DNA of 64,000 nt from Mycolicibacterium sphagni (GCF_013337765.1 NZ_VBSB01000008.1:458531-522530); one strand, 5' to 3'. Shown: positions 26,936 to 36,314, counted from the first letter of the stretch. Numbers and translations are program-made. Notes: generated by a model not told the origin, from the letters alone.

Positions 26936-27583
26936 TCACGTAAGCCGGGACTGCAGCAGGGTCAGACCGGGGCCGTCGAGATGGTCGAAGGCGACCACGC
27001 GCCCGCAGATTGCCAGCATCAGCGCCGCCCCCGGACCGTGGATCGCTGGGCCATCGCCCCAGCTACGGCCGGTGTCGGTGTCGTGGAGCGCGATGCCGCG
27101 GACGCGCTTATGCGGAAAGAAACCGAGTTGGGTTGTGCTGGTGAGGAAATCAAGCACACGGGCGACTTGCGCTGGGTTCGGGTGGTGCGGTATTCCCAGC
27201 GGGATGCGGATGTCGGCTCCGTGGACGAACACATCGGTGAGGCCCGAGAGCGGGCCGGTGACGGGCGGACTGCGCCGGTGATCGGCTCGACGGCGCAGTG
27301 TCTCGGCGATTTCGGTGGCGGGCGCTTGCGCGCGGCGGCGGGCCAGTGCGTCAATACCTCGGTCGATGCTGGCGTGACGGACGGCGCTGACCATAAAGCC
27401 CCAGAATCCGTCGGCGAAGTCGCTGACCAGATGGGCGGCAACGGTTTTGACATCCCACCCGGCGCACAGGCTTGGCGCGGCCAGCTGGTCGGGGTTGAGG
27501 CTGTCGATCAACGCAGCGATCGACCGCCGTTCGTCGGCCACCGCTGCGAAGACATGCTCGCGTTCTGTTCGGCTCAGCCGCAC
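26936..27583 (-). CDS. Mycothiol-dependent maleylpyruvate-isomerase-like protein (DinB fold)
   Basis: A 215-residue protein of the actinobacterial TIGR03083-type family. The N-terminal four-helix DinB-like domain shows LCAGWDVKTVAAHL, whose His is a usual metal ligand, and DVFVHGADIRIPLG supplies the second His region. Members often use mycothiol, but many are uncharacterised. It lies 62 bases beyond the glycan operon on the same strand and 30 bases after the VCBS-protein gene; no functional link is evident. Confidence 0.78.
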   Translation of the reverse strand: MRLSRTEREHVFAAVADERRSIAALIDSLNPDQLAAPSLCAGWDVKTVAAHLVSDFADGFWGFMVSAVRHASIDRGIDALARRRAQAPATEIAETLRRRADHRRSPPVTGPLSGLTDVFVHGADIRIPLGIPHHPNPAQVARVLDFLTSTTQLGFFPHKRVRGIALHDTDTGRSWGDGPAIHGPGAALMLAICGRVVAFDHLDGPGLTLLQSRLT

Positions 27584-27613
27584 AGAAGCAGGCTACCGCG
27601 ATCAAGGCACACG

Positions 27614-29008
27614 CTAGCCCGCGGCGACACCGGTCGGGGGCTCGTCGGCTTCCGGCGGCACGGGGACGACGATGATGATCGCCGTGCTGCCGCCATGACC
27701 GTCCGAGACGAAGATGGTGAAGCTGTCGTGGGTAGACGTGAAGGGTGCGCCCAATGCGGCGGCGAGGTGTCGCTGGTCGGCCGTCGGGTTATAGGTGAAG
27801 GAACCGTCGTTGTACACGTCAACGGAACCGCCGCCGACGCTCGTCGGGTTCGAGCTGTAGCCGAGGGTGTCCAGATCTGGATCTGTCACACCGGTGACGG
27901 AACCCGTGACTACCCCGATGATGTCGTCAACCTGCAGGCCGGTTATCGCACCACCGGTGGGATTGCCGTTGGCGGGACTGACAGGCACATGGACGGTCTC
28001 GGTGGCGACACCGCCATAGCCATCGCTGACGTTGATGCTGAAGCTATCGATCGTGGCCGCCCCAGGGTCGTTGATGGCTGCCGCGGCATGGCGGATCGAG
28101 GCGGTGGGCGTATAGGTGAAGGTGCCGTCCGAGTTGATCACGACGGTCCCGCCGAGCGCGGTCGTGGTAGATCCGTTGAAGTTGAGAGTGTCGCCGTTGA
28201 GATCGGTCGCCTGCATCTGCCCGGTAACTATTCCGCCACTCCCGAGTGTGCCGTCGGTATAGCCGGTGACCACCGGCGGCTTATTGGTAGCCGCAACATC
28301 GACAGTCACCACGGTGGTGCTCGTGTCAGAACCGCTGAGGCCGAGCCGTTGTGCCAGCGAATGGATTACGGCCTGTATTCGGCCCGCCAGTCCGGGTAAT
28401 CGATACCCGCTGCCGTTGTCTGCGGTGACGGTGAAGGTCACCGTTCCGCCCACGTGCGCGGTATTCGCGTCGGGCGTCACGGTGAAGGTTCCGTCGGGGT
28501 TGACGTGCACAGCCGCGTTATCCGGTTGGGTGGCGGTGTACGTCAACCTGCTGTCAGTGGCGCCTGAGCCGTGAAAGTCACCGACGACGACGCCGGTAAG
28601 CGGATCCTCGGAATGCTGAATCGGTGCGATCGTCGGGGGTTTGTTGAACAGGGTGTACTGCAACTCGTGGCTCAACCAGCCGAGCACAGTGTTGATCGCA
28701 GTGCGTCGTGTCGGCGTATCAATCTGCCCAGCAGCGATATTGGCGGTTACGGCTGCGCGGGGCCGAATCGGCGTGAAGGTCTTCGCTTTTGCCGATCCAG
28801 TGCTGTGGCGATCGGGCTTGGCAGGACCAGCGTGAGTACCCGAGGTGCCGCTCTCCCTGCTGCTGTGTCCGGTCTCGGCATGAGCCAGGGATGATCCGCT
28901 GACCAAAGCCGCGCCGATGCCGAGGGTGATCGCCCCTGCCCCGAGCCAGGCGACGGCGTGTATCGAGCGAGGGTCTCCTGCGCTTTTTTCAACCGCCGAT
29001 GAAATCAT
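27614..29008 (-). CDS. Exported VCBS/cadherin-like repeat surface protein
   Basis: A 464-residue secreted protein. The leader (AWLGAGAITLGIGAALVSGSSLAHAE) resembles those of other mycobacterial exported proteins in this window. After a Ser/Gly linker come three Ig-like VCBS-type repeats of about 100 residues, each with an NPDGTFTVTP / NSDGTFTYTP / NDGSFTYNP turn and a VSDGYGG or VSDGHGG strand. Such repeats are structural or adhesive. There is no catalytic domain and no C-terminal anchor. The divergent TetR starts 62 bases away. Confidence 0.8.
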   Translation of the reverse strand: MISSAVEKSAGDPRSIHAVAWLGAGAITLGIGAALVSGSSLAHAETGHSSRESGTSGTHAGPAKPDRHSTGSAKAKTFTPIRPRAAVTANIAAGQIDTPTRRTAINTVLGWLSHELQYTLFNKPPTIAPIQHSEDPLTGVVVGDFHGSGATDSRLTYTATQPDNAAVHVNPDGTFTVTPDANTAHVGGTVTFTVTADNGSGYRLPGLAGRIQAVIHSLAQRLGLSGSDTSTTVVTVDVAATNKPPVVTGYTDGTLGSGGIVTGQMQATDLNGDTLNFNGSTTTALGGTVVINSDGTFTYTPTASIRHAAAAINDPGAATIDSFSINVSDGYGGVATETVHVPVSPANGNPTGGAITGLQVDDIIGVVTGSVTGVTDPDLDTLGYSSNPTSVGGGSVDVYNDGSFTYNPTADQRHLAAALGAPFTSTHDSFTIFVSDGHGGSTAIIIVVPVPPEADEPPTGVAAG

Positions 29009-29070
29009 GGGAGGAGCGTAATTGACCTCAGTAGATATTTCAATGGCTGTTTAAATGCTATCGTCAATCC

Positions 29071-29709
29071 ATGCCCTCACGTGCAGCGATGGACAAACGC
29101 CGCGGCCGGCGCCAAGGCGAGCCGGTGTCCCGAGACGTAGTCTTGCGCGCAGCGAAGCGCGAGTTCGCCAAGCATGGCTACGAGAAGACGACGCTGCGCG
29201 CGATCGCCGACGACGCGCGCGTGGACCCGTCGATGGTGCTGTACCTGTTCGGCTCGAAGGCCGAATTGTTTCGTGAGTCGATGAAACTCGTCCTTGACCC
29301 CACCCTGTTTACGGCCCAGCTGGCAACAGGTGACGATGACGACCTGGGGTACCGCATCGTCCGGGCGTACCTAGGCATCTGGGAACAACCCGAGACCGCC
29401 GCGAGCATGGTGTCGATGCTGCAGTCGGCGACCTCGAATAGTGACGCCCACGAGGCGTTCCGGGAATTCCTCCACAGCTACGTCATGACCGCGGTCACTG
29501 AAGCGCTCGGCGGAGCCGATGAAGCCCGACTGCGCGCAATGCTGGCTGCGACCAGCCTCGTCGGCACAGCGATGCTGCGCTACGTGATGCGGGTCCCACC
29601 GCTGTCCACCTTGGGCGTCGAACAGGTGGTCACGCTCATAGGACCGACCGTGCACCGCTATCTCACAGCCACGACCGACGAGCTGGGCATGGAGATTGCG
29701 TCGCTCTGA
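29071..29709 (+). CDS. TetR-family transcriptional regulator
   Basis: A 212-residue regulator. The HTH is at residues ~22-67 (VVLRAAKREFAKHGYEKTTLRAIADDARVDPSMVLYLFGSKAELF), followed by a helical C-terminal domain of the type seen in mycobacterial TetR proteins. It lies upstream of a methyltransferase gene on the same strand and divergent from the VCBS-protein gene. A perfect 14-bp-arm palindrome sits after its stop, in front of the methyltransferase. ATG 29071 is used; ATG 29089 is an alternative. Confidence 0.85.
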   Translation: MPSRAAMDKRRGRRQGEPVSRDVVLRAAKREFAKHGYEKTTLRAIADDARVDPSMVLYLFGSKAELFRESMKLVLDPTLFTAQLATGDDDDLGYRIVRAYLGIWEQPETAASMVSMLQSATSNSDAHEAFREFLHSYVMTAVTEALGGADEARLRAMLAATSLVGTAMLRYVMRVPPLSTLGVEQVVTLIGPTVHRYLTATTDELGMEIASL

Positions 29710-29734
29710 GTTACCCGACGCCCCTTCGGCTTCC

Positions 29735-29766
29735 GGTCTATTGCAAGTTATTACTTGCAATAGACC
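29735..29766. promoter_or_regulatory. Perfect palindromic operator, 14-bp arms
   Basis: GGTCTATTGCAAGT and its exact reverse complement flank TATT. It lies 24 bases before the methyltransferase start and 25 bases after the TetR stop, and has no T-run, so an operator is more likely than a terminator. Its core GCAAGT-TATT-ACTTGC recurs with one change at 56670. Confidence 0.7.
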
Positions 29767-29790
29767 ACGCGTGGCGTTACGGTCAGCGAC

Positions 29791-30879
29791 GTGACGCCTG
29801 CCAGAGTCCCGCCGACGAAGGTCGTACGGGCCGTCGACCGGACCCGCCATTACTTGTCCCGGGTCAATCAACGCACAGCGCCGCCGGCGGCGGTGATGAT
29901 GGAGCTGCTCATGGGCGCTTGGGCTGCCCAAACAATCACTGCCGCAGCAGAGTTGGGGATCGCCGACGCCTTGGCCGATGGTCCCGCCTCGGCTGCCGAG
30001 CTGGCACGGCGAGTGAATGCAGACGCTGATTCTCTGCAGCGAATGCTTCGTGCGCTGATCGGAATTGGAGTCTTTCGGCAACGCCGCAACGGCGATTATG
30101 AACTCACCGCACTCGCGAACACGTTGCGCACTGACTCGGCTGTCTCGCTGGCGGGCATGGCCCGGTGGATTGGTTCACCCCAACACCGTGAACACTGGAG
30201 CCATCTGACCGACGCGGTGCGAACCGGAACCGCGGTCGTCCCACAGTTGCGCGGCAAGCCCACGTTCGAATACCTCGCCGGCGAACCCGACCTTGCCGAG
30301 GTCTTCAACCAGGCCATGACCGGAGTCTCCGAATTCGCGGTTGCGCCGGTCATCGCCGCCTACGACTTCAGTCGGTTCAGCACAATCGCTGATATCGGCG
30401 GTGGCCATGGCCGATTGCTCGCCGCGATTCTCGGTTCCGCCCCGCAGTCCCGAGGCGTCCTGTTCGATCTGCCGCAGGTCGTAGCCAAAGCGCCTGCGCT
30501 GCTGCGAAAGCACGGGGTGCAGAACCGCGTCCAGATCGTCGGGGGCTCATTCTTCGACTCGGCGCCGACGGGCGCGGATGCCTATGTCTTGAAGAACGTC
30601 ATCCACGATTGGCCCGACGAGGACGCGGTGCGCATTCTGCGAACCGTGCGCGCAGCCGCGCGCCCAGGTGCGCGAATACTGCTGATCGAGTTCGTGATCC
30701 CCGACCACGACCGTAATTTCCACGGGAAGTGGGTAGACCTCGAGATGCTCGTCGTTGCCGGCGCACGTGAACGCACCGCGGCCGAATACGACCGACTCCT
30801 GAAGCGAGCCGACTTTCGACTGGATCGAGTCGTCGACACGGTCGGACCGATCAGCATCATCGAAGCGCTTGCGGCCTAG
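29791..30879 (+). CDS. SAM-dependent O-methyltransferase (family 2 type)
   Basis: A 362-residue enzyme with the two-domain layout of bacterial O-methyltransferases. An N-terminal winged-helix dimerisation domain (LGIADALADGPASAAELARRVNADADSLQRMLRAL) is followed by the SAM domain with motif IADIGGGHGRLL and the family's VLKNVIHDWPDEDAVRIL, containing a His in the catalytic-base region. Substrates of this family are phenolics or polyketides; the one here is unknown. GTG 29791 follows a long palindrome, so the gene is probably repressed by a TetR protein. Confidence 0.87.
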   Translation: MTPARVPPTKVVRAVDRTRHYLSRVNQRTAPPAAVMMELLMGAWAAQTITAAAELGIADALADGPASAAELARRVNADADSLQRMLRALIGIGVFRQRRNGDYELTALANTLRTDSAVSLAGMARWIGSPQHREHWSHLTDAVRTGTAVVPQLRGKPTFEYLAGEPDLAEVFNQAMTGVSEFAVAPVIAAYDFSRFSTIADIGGGHGRLLAAILGSAPQSRGVLFDLPQVVAKAPALLRKHGVQNRVQIVGGSFFDSAPTGADAYVLKNVIHDWPDEDAVRILRTVRAAARPGARILLIEFVIPDHDRNFHGKWVDLEMLVVAGARERTAAEYDRLLKRADFRLDRVVDTVGPISIIEALAA

Positions 30880-30883
30880 CCGT

Positions 30884-31978
30884 TTACGAAATTGGCGCGC
30901 CGTGCCGCGTCAGCCCCGGGAGGTGAAGCACGCCGAGGTCGAGGTGTGTCTTCAGACCTGGGGGCGCGTCGCACACCGCGGGAATCACGTTGACCGCGGA
31001 CATCGCAGTCCAGGCATAGCCGGGATGCGCGATGTCCCCGCTCTCGTCGGGTTCACCCTGCAGGGTGATCTCGGTGGACGGATCGCCCTTGATGACAACG
31101 CGATATTTGTTGGTGCCCCATTCCCAGCGGGGTTCGATGACGTCATCGCCCATGGTGTAGAGCGCATGGAACTGGACTAACGGGTTGCCGTTGCACCACG
31201 CTGTCCAGGTGTGATGTTGAGCGGCAACGGTTCCCGCGGGGATGACGCCGCGGAGATCCGGAACGTCACTGTCGGGCGTTCCGGCGTACGCGATGTCAGT
31301 CGTGGCGACCGCGACCTCAACCTCGGATGTCATGTCGTCGATCGACTCGCCGAGTCCCTGCGCGACCATCGTCATGGACTGCGCGAAGTATGGCAGGGAC
31401 GAGCCCAGAAGGCTTGGCTGAGAATGGAATAATTCGGGGGCAAGCCCGAAGCCCATCAACTGAATGTATTTCGAGGGATAGTCGCTGAAGTTGACCACCT
31501 CCGACACCTGGACTTGATCGACGCGACTGACCAACCGAGACGTGATCAGCGGCAGTAAGTCACCGGCGAAGCCAGGATGGATTCCGCCGGCGTGATAGGA
31601 CACACCGCCGTCGAGACAGGCCTGTTCGATCCGTTCGGCGTCGGCGGCGGTGATGTCGGTGGGGTAATAGACGCCTGCGGTGGTGACGACGTTCTTGCCG
31701 GATCGCAGCAGCCGGCACACGATGTCGGTGTCGGGCCAGATCGGGGTGTAGAACACGCAGTCGGCCTCCATCGCGATGATCGCCTCGACGTCATTGGTGG
31801 CGACGACGCCGCTGGGCGCGCTACCGACGATGTCACCGGCGTCCTTGCCGATTTTTTCGGAGTCATAAACGAGGACGCCGACAAGCTCATATGCGGGGCT
31901 ATTGATGAAGTGCCGGAGTGCAGCCTTGCCGACGCTGCCGGTCGCCCACTGAATCACGCGGTACGGTCGCTCGCTCAC
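30884..31978 (-). CDS. DapB-like NAD(P)-binding oxidoreductase of the mycobacterial 'dihydrodipicolinate reductase' family
   Basis: A 364-residue protein. YRVIQWATGSVGKAALRHF gives the Rossmann glycine loop, DDVIEPRWEWGTNKYRVVIKG is typical of the C-terminal domain of this family. These proteins resemble DapB at the N-terminus but are abundant in mycobacteria and near 2,4-diaminopentanoate dehydrogenases; they are not lysine-pathway DapB. GTG 31978 has AGGGGA just upstream and begins the conserved strand; the open frame continues to 32212 without protein-like sequence. Function unknown, possibly lipid or steroid metabolism. Confidence 0.8.
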   Translation of the reverse strand: MSERPYRVIQWATGSVGKAALRHFINSPAYELVGVLVYDSEKIGKDAGDIVGSAPSGVVATNDVEAIIAMEADCVFYTPIWPDTDIVCRLLRSGKNVVTTAGVYYPTDITAADAERIEQACLDGGVSYHAGGIHPGFAGDLLPLITSRLVSRVDQVQVSEVVNFSDYPSKYIQLMGFGLAPELFHSQPSLLGSSLPYFAQSMTMVAQGLGESIDDMTSEVEVAVATTDIAYAGTPDSDVPDLRGVIPAGTVAAQHHTWTAWCNGNPLVQFHALYTMGDDVIEPRWEWGTNKYRVVIKGDPSTEITLQGEPDESGDIAHPGYAWTAMSAVNVIPAVCDAPPGLKTHLDLGVLHLPGLTRHGAPIS

Positions 31979-32020
31979 GCTTGTCCCCTGACATCGATGT
32001 CGGCAGATCCGAACGATAGA

Positions 32021-32039
32021 TACTGAAATGAATACAGTA
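32021..32039. promoter_or_regulatory. Short inverted repeat upstream of the DapB-like gene
   Basis: TACTG and CAGTA separated by nine AT-rich bases, 43 bases upstream of the GTG start, in a 246-base gap that otherwise shows nothing. It could be an operator; the evidence is the symmetry only. Confidence 0.3.
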
Positions 32040-32224
32040 CGGCCGTCGCCGCACACACGAAACGAGGAAGATTTATCGCTGGCCCGAGCGCGCTGGTCGG
32101 GCGATGACATGGAGTCCGCTTTGGCCATCCCGGCAAGTCCGAGAGCGGCACCGCCGAGGACGCCGGCCGGAGGAGTGGCGGCTGAACCGGTTGTCCCCCG
32201 ATCGGTGAACAATCCCGATCGGAG

Positions 32225-32923
32225 CTACGCCTGGGCGGGTCCGAGGTGAAGGATTCGCTCCAGCTTCGTCACCCGTTCTTGTCGGGTGCCGGTGATCTCC
32301 GCAAAGCCGCACGCCAGCGGGGCTCTCCGGGGCAACTCCTCGCGATACAACCTCTTGAACGCGCCATCGATCCAGTTCCGGTAGAAGGACTCCACAGAAC
32401 GAATGCCGTCGTCTTCCATGGACGGGTCTATCGCAGGGTCACCGGTGAGGGGAAGAAAGACGATCAGGTCGTAGCTCCGCAGTGCCTTACTTTCGAGGAC
32501 GGTTGTCCAAAGTTCGTCGATGTAGGCAGCAGTGATATCTGACGGAAATTCCAGATCGCCTTTTTCCTGCATATCTGCGCGAACTTCCACCGTCCTGCGC
32601 CGTTCGCTCTCAGGCACACCCTCCTCGCCACCCATTGCCCGGGCGTACTCCGAATAGGGAATGAAGTCCAGACAGGTTCGATCGCAGATGGCATTGAGGC
32701 CGGGTCTCGTTTCCCGCAATTCGTTGATGCGATCGATCGCACGCCTCGTCATCAACAGGTTGCAGCGTTGACTTGCCCGCTCCGCGAAGTGGATACGCTC
32801 GCCTTCAGCCGCGAGCTGGCGGTAAGGCTCGTCTTCGATCTCGAAGTCGGGGTGCGCTCGGTGGAAGTCGTGCACAAAGGTTGACTTGCCGATGCTGTGC
32901 GTGCCGCTGATGCCGATTCTCAT
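32225..32923 (-). CDS. P-loop NTPase/kinase-like protein (AAA_28 type)
   Basis: A 232-residue protein starting directly with a Walker A motif, GTHSIGKST (residues 7-15). The DFEIEDEPYRQL and AICDRTCLDFIPYSEYA segments match the small AAA_28/NadR-kinase-like group of P-loop proteins, in which the Asp-Arg pair is near the phosphate acceptor. A nucleotide or cofactor kinase role is possible but unproven. It is divergent from the sulfatase gene, with 163 bases between them. Confidence 0.75.
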   Translation of the reverse strand: MRIGISGTHSIGKSTFVHDFHRAHPDFEIEDEPYRQLAAEGERIHFAERASQRCNLLMTRRAIDRINELRETRPGLNAICDRTCLDFIPYSEYARAMGGEEGVPESERRRTVEVRADMQEKGDLEFPSDITAAYIDELWTTVLESKALRSYDLIVFLPLTGDPAIDPSMEDDGIRSVESFYRNWIDGAFKRLYREELPRRAPLACGFAEITGTRQERVTKLERILHLGPAQA

Positions 32924-33086
32924 CGCCGCACATCCTTCCAGGGAGTATCGCGACCCATCACAGCATTCGGCCCGACCGGCGGTTGAGAACTACGCTTCAG
33001 AGCGACAGATCAGGCCTGCCTCGTCGAGGGGACACCGCTATGAATGTGGCCGCACCCACCGGTCGCGACGCGCGGACGGTCCTCGG

Positions 33087-34916
33087 ATGACGGAGGGGCC
33101 GGACGTCCCGGCGACGCCACCAGAGCCTGATACGCCCAGCGCCGGGTGGGTGAGCCGCCGGCGCGTGCTCGGCGGCGCCGGCCTACTCGGTCTCGGCGTA
33201 GCCGCGGGGGCGGCAGCCGCCACCGCATTACGCAGCTCTGACGGCAGCGACCGCAAGCAATCCACCCACAGCACTGCCGGTCCCGCATCTCCCGCGACAC
33301 CTAGGCCACCGAACCAGCCACTGAACGTCATCCTCATCATCCGCGACCAAACGCGGTTCGATCTACCAGCTGCGGCCGGCTACACCACGCCTGCCCTAAA
33401 CCGCCTTGCGCGACAGGGAATCAGCTTCCGCAATCACTACATCGCCTCGGCAATGTGTACACCGTCGCGGGCGGCGTTCTACAGCGGGCATCCTCCGCAA
33501 GTCAACGGTGTCTTCGACCAGATGGAGACCGGCTGGGTGCCGAACCTGTCGCGCGAGCAGCCCAACATGGGCTCGATGATGAAAAAGCTCGGCTACCAGA
33601 CCGCATTCTTCGGCAAGTGGGAGATGGAAGCCGACATCATCCCGCCCAAGCCGACGGTCAACTACTGCGAAGCACTGCAGCCCTATGGATTCGACATCTA
33701 CCAACCGGACGGCGACAAACCCGGCGCGCCCAATCAGGGCTACGACACCGACGTGTACACCGCGAGCGAAGGCGTCCGATGGCTGCGGGGCAATGTGCCG
33801 AAGTTGCGCGAATCCGGGCAACCGTTCTTCTTGGTCATGAGCTACCTGAATCCGCACGACATCATGTACGCCGACGCCAATGTTCCAGGAACACCTCAAG
33901 TGCAGCAGGCTATCTCGAAGGGAGCGATCGTCACCCCCCCGGCGAATTCCCTGTACAGCCAGCGCTGGAACACCTCTCCCTCGCCGACCCTCACCGAATC
34001 GTTGTCGGCGCCGGGCATGCCACCCGCGTTGGCGGAATACAACACGGGGTGGGAGGGAGTTCTGGGCACCATCCCAACGAACCGACCCGACATGTGGCAG
34101 GTCTTTAATGACTATTACCTGAACATGATTCGCGACACGGACCTCAGCCTGCAACAACTCGAAGACGGCCTCGACGAACTTGGCCTGTGGGAGGAGACGG
34201 TCGTGATCTTCACCGCGGACCACGGTGAAATGGCCGGTGATCACGGCGGCATCCGGGGCAAGGGGCCGATGGCCTACGAGGGCAACTCTCACGTGCCGTT
34301 GATCGTCGTGCATCCCGATCATCCGCAGGGGCAATCCTCCGACGTCGTGACCAGCCACCTGGACCTGATGCCCTCACTTCCCGGGCTGGCTGGGGTGCCC
34401 GAAAGTCAGCGCATCGAGGCCGTGAAGGGTCTACCCGGCCATGACATTTCGGGCGTGCTCGCGACCGCCGGAACAGCGGGTCCACAAACCGTGCGTCGCG
34501 GCGCACTCTTCAACTACGTCGGCCCGCTCACCATTGATGCCGACTATTGCGTGGCCGGGATGAAGGAGCTGCTTCAGAACAAGCCCGCGCCACCGCTGAC
34601 CGAGCTGCAGACCAAGCTGGATAAGCGCGGCTTCATGAGCTTCGCGTTCGACGGGCGGTACAAGTTCGCGCGCTACTACTCCCCTTCGAACTTCAATACG
34701 CCGACAACGATGGAAGAGATTCTCCGGGACAACGACGTTCAGCTCTTCGACCTGAGGAACGATCCGCTCGAGACGCACAATCTTGCGCTGGATCCGGAGA
34801 AGAACAGAGATCTCATAGTTCGGATGAACGCCTTGTTGAACGATCTGATAGCCAATGAGGTGGGCAAGAACGACGGCAGCTTTCTGCCGCAGGAGATTCG
34901 CCCGAAGCCTCAGTGA
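33087..34916 (+). CDS. Tat-exported sulfatase
   Basis: A 609-residue enzyme. The twin-arginine signal SRRRVLGGAG (residues ~23-32) precedes a hydrophobic stretch, so it is exported folded. The sulfatase signature CTPSRAAFYSG holds Cys124, the residue turned into formylglycine by a sulfatase-modifying enzyme or anaerobic maturase. Metal ligands are likely in IIRDQTR and in the FTADHGEMAGDHGG segment. Substrate could be an aryl, choline or sugar sulfate. No maturation gene is adjacent. ATG 33087 gives the Tat signal a normal length; the frame is open upstream. Confidence 0.88.
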   Translation: MTEGPDVPATPPEPDTPSAGWVSRRRVLGGAGLLGLGVAAGAAAATALRSSDGSDRKQSTHSTAGPASPATPRPPNQPLNVILIIRDQTRFDLPAAAGYTTPALNRLARQGISFRNHYIASAMCTPSRAAFYSGHPPQVNGVFDQMETGWVPNLSREQPNMGSMMKKLGYQTAFFGKWEMEADIIPPKPTVNYCEALQPYGFDIYQPDGDKPGAPNQGYDTDVYTASEGVRWLRGNVPKLRESGQPFFLVMSYLNPHDIMYADANVPGTPQVQQAISKGAIVTPPANSLYSQRWNTSPSPTLTESLSAPGMPPALAEYNTGWEGVLGTIPTNRPDMWQVFNDYYLNMIRDTDLSLQQLEDGLDELGLWEETVVIFTADHGEMAGDHGGIRGKGPMAYEGNSHVPLIVVHPDHPQGQSSDVVTSHLDLMPSLPGLAGVPESQRIEAVKGLPGHDISGVLATAGTAGPQTVRRGALFNYVGPLTIDADYCVAGMKELLQNKPAPPLTELQTKLDKRGFMSFAFDGRYKFARYYSPSNFNTPTTMEEILRDNDVQLFDLRNDPLETHNLALDPEKNRDLIVRMNALLNDLIANEVGKNDGSFLPQEIRPKPQ

Positions 34917-34937
34917 GCGGTAATGCGGCACAGGGAT

Positions 34938-35468
34938 TTACGTCGCGCGGAAGCTGAGGGCGACGCCGTTCATGCAGTAGCGCAGGCCGGTCGGCCGGGG
35001 TCCGTCGTCGAAGACGTGGCCGAGATGGCTGCCGCACTGCCGACACAGCACCTCGGTGCGTGACATGCCGAGGCTGTCGTCCATGCGTTCGAGGACGGCG
35101 TTGTCCAGCGCCTTGAAGAAGCTTGGCCATCCGGTGCCGCTGTCGAACTTCGTCGTCGACGAGAAGTTGTCCAGCGCGCAGCCGGCACAGCTGAACACGC
35201 CGGCACGGTGTTCGTCGTTGAGGGGGCTGCTGAACGGCAGCTCGGTGCCTGCATCCCGAAGGACGTTGTACTGCTGCGGGGTCAAGAGCTTCTTCCACTC
35301 CGCATCGGTGTGTGTGACCGCGAAAACCTCCGTCGACTTGTTCGGCGGATCGGCGCCGGCGAGACCGCGCAGCGATGCGCAACCCGCAGCAGCACCGAGC
35401 AGCACGGTGGCGAACAACATATTGCGTCGGGTCAGCAGCCGCGATTGAAGCGGTGGCCGTGGGCTCAT
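34938..35468 (-). CDS. msrB: Exported peptide-methionine (R)-S-oxide reductase MsrB
   Basis: A 176-residue protein with an export signal ([19 protein letters not shown]; twin Arg and a possible, weak, lipobox at Cys30). The MsrB domain is complete: zinc ligands CAGC and [21 protein letters not shown] and the catalytic RYCMNGVAL, where the usual RYCINS pattern is slightly changed. It reduces the R-epimer of oxidised methionine in extracytoplasmic proteins. It is divergent from a membrane-anchored MsrA, 96 bases away. The electron donor may be the CcdA-type pathway, which is inference. Confidence 0.88.
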   Translation of the reverse strand: MSPRPPLQSRLLTRRNMLFATVLLGAAAGCASLRGLAGADPPNKSTEVFAVTHTDAEWKKLLTPQQYNVLRDAGTELPFSSPLNDEHRAGVFSCAGCALDNFSSTTKFDSGTGWPSFFKALDNAVLERMDDSLGMSRTEVLCRQCGSHLGHVFDDGPRPTGLRYCMNGVALSFRAT

Positions 35469-35564
35469 GCGTTGACGGTAGGCCCAGATCTGCCCGCTGC
35501 GGCCCAGAGCGGCCTTACCAATCCATGACGGCTATCGGCGGCGAGCCCGCAACGGCCGAATCGG

Positions 35565-36314
35565 GTGGACACTCAAGGAGTGACACGCAGCAACTGGGTA
35601 AGCCTCGTAATCGGACTCGTCCTAGTGGTGGTCGGTACTGCCGCGGCGTTCACTATTGGACGGGAAGCGATTCCGCTGATGACGACCGCCAAGGAGTCCG
35701 TCGCCGTCCCCGCACCTGAAGTCGACGAGCCGGCATCAGCTGCAGGCGCAACCGAGACGGCAGTGCTTGCCGGCGGTTGCTTCTGGGGTGTGCAGGGCGT
35801 CTTCCAACACGTCAAAGGAGTCACGCAGGCCGAATCCGGTTATGCCGGTGGCGATGCGCAGAGCGCAAACTACGAGACGGTCAGCACCGGAACCACCGGG
35901 CACGCGGAGTCGGTTCGCATCACCTACGACCCTCACCAGGTCACCTTCGGCGAGCTTCTACGGATCTACTTCTCTGTGGTGCAGGACCCCACCGAACTCA
36001 ACCGTCAGGGTCCGGACACCGGCACTCAATATCGGTCGGCGATCTTCGCGCAGAACGACACCCAGAAGCGGGTCGCGGAGTCCTACATCGCCCAGCTGAC
36101 CAAGGCGGCGGTGTTCCCCGGCCCGATCGTCACCACGGTGTCACCGAAGGGAGCGTTCTACCCCGCCGAGGAACACCACCAGGACTTCCTCAACTCGAAC
36201 CCGACGTACCCGTACATCGAGATCAACGACATGCCCAAGGTCCACGGTCTCAAGGATCTGTTCCCCGATCTCTACCGCGACCAGCCGGTGCTGGTGCTTG
36301 CCAACGGACGGTGA
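35565..36314 (+). CDS. msrA: Membrane-anchored peptide-methionine (S)-S-oxide reductase MsrA
   Basis: A 249-residue protein. One transmembrane helix (residues ~12-31) and a Pro/Ala/Glu linker precede the MsrA domain with catalytic motif GGCFWGVQ (Cys72), SGYAGG, ESVRITYDP and YRSAIF. The domain would face the outside. MsrA repairs the S-epimer of methionine sulfoxide, so with the divergent MsrB both epimers are covered in the envelope. GTG 35565 is the used start; GTG 35580 is possible. The neighbourhood (sulfatase, MsrB) is mostly exported proteins. Confidence 0.88.
   Translation: MDTQGVTRSNWVSLVIGLVLVVVGTAAAFTIGREAIPLMTTAKESVAVPAPEVDEPASAAGATETAVLAGGCFWGVQGVFQHVKGVTQAESGYAGGDAQSANYETVSTGTTGHAESVRITYDPHQVTFGELLRIYFSVVQDPTELNRQGPDTGTQYRSAIFAQNDTQKRVAESYIAQLTKAAVFPGPIVTTVSPKGAFYPAEEHHQDFLNSNPTYPYIEINDMPKVHGLKDLFPDLYRDQPVLVLANGR

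Noticed and set aside
26813..28399. 528-codon plus-strand frame over the DinB-like and VCBS genes
   Set aside because: Opposite strand to two recognisable families; no family features of its own.
29735..29766. Intrinsic terminator after the TetR gene
   Set aside because: The hairpin is AT-rich and not followed by a T-run on either strand; a matching operator elsewhere makes an operator more likely.
30884..31978. Lysine-pathway DapB
   Set aside because: Only the Rossmann start is alike; the length and C-terminal part fit the separate mycobacterial family of unknown substrate.
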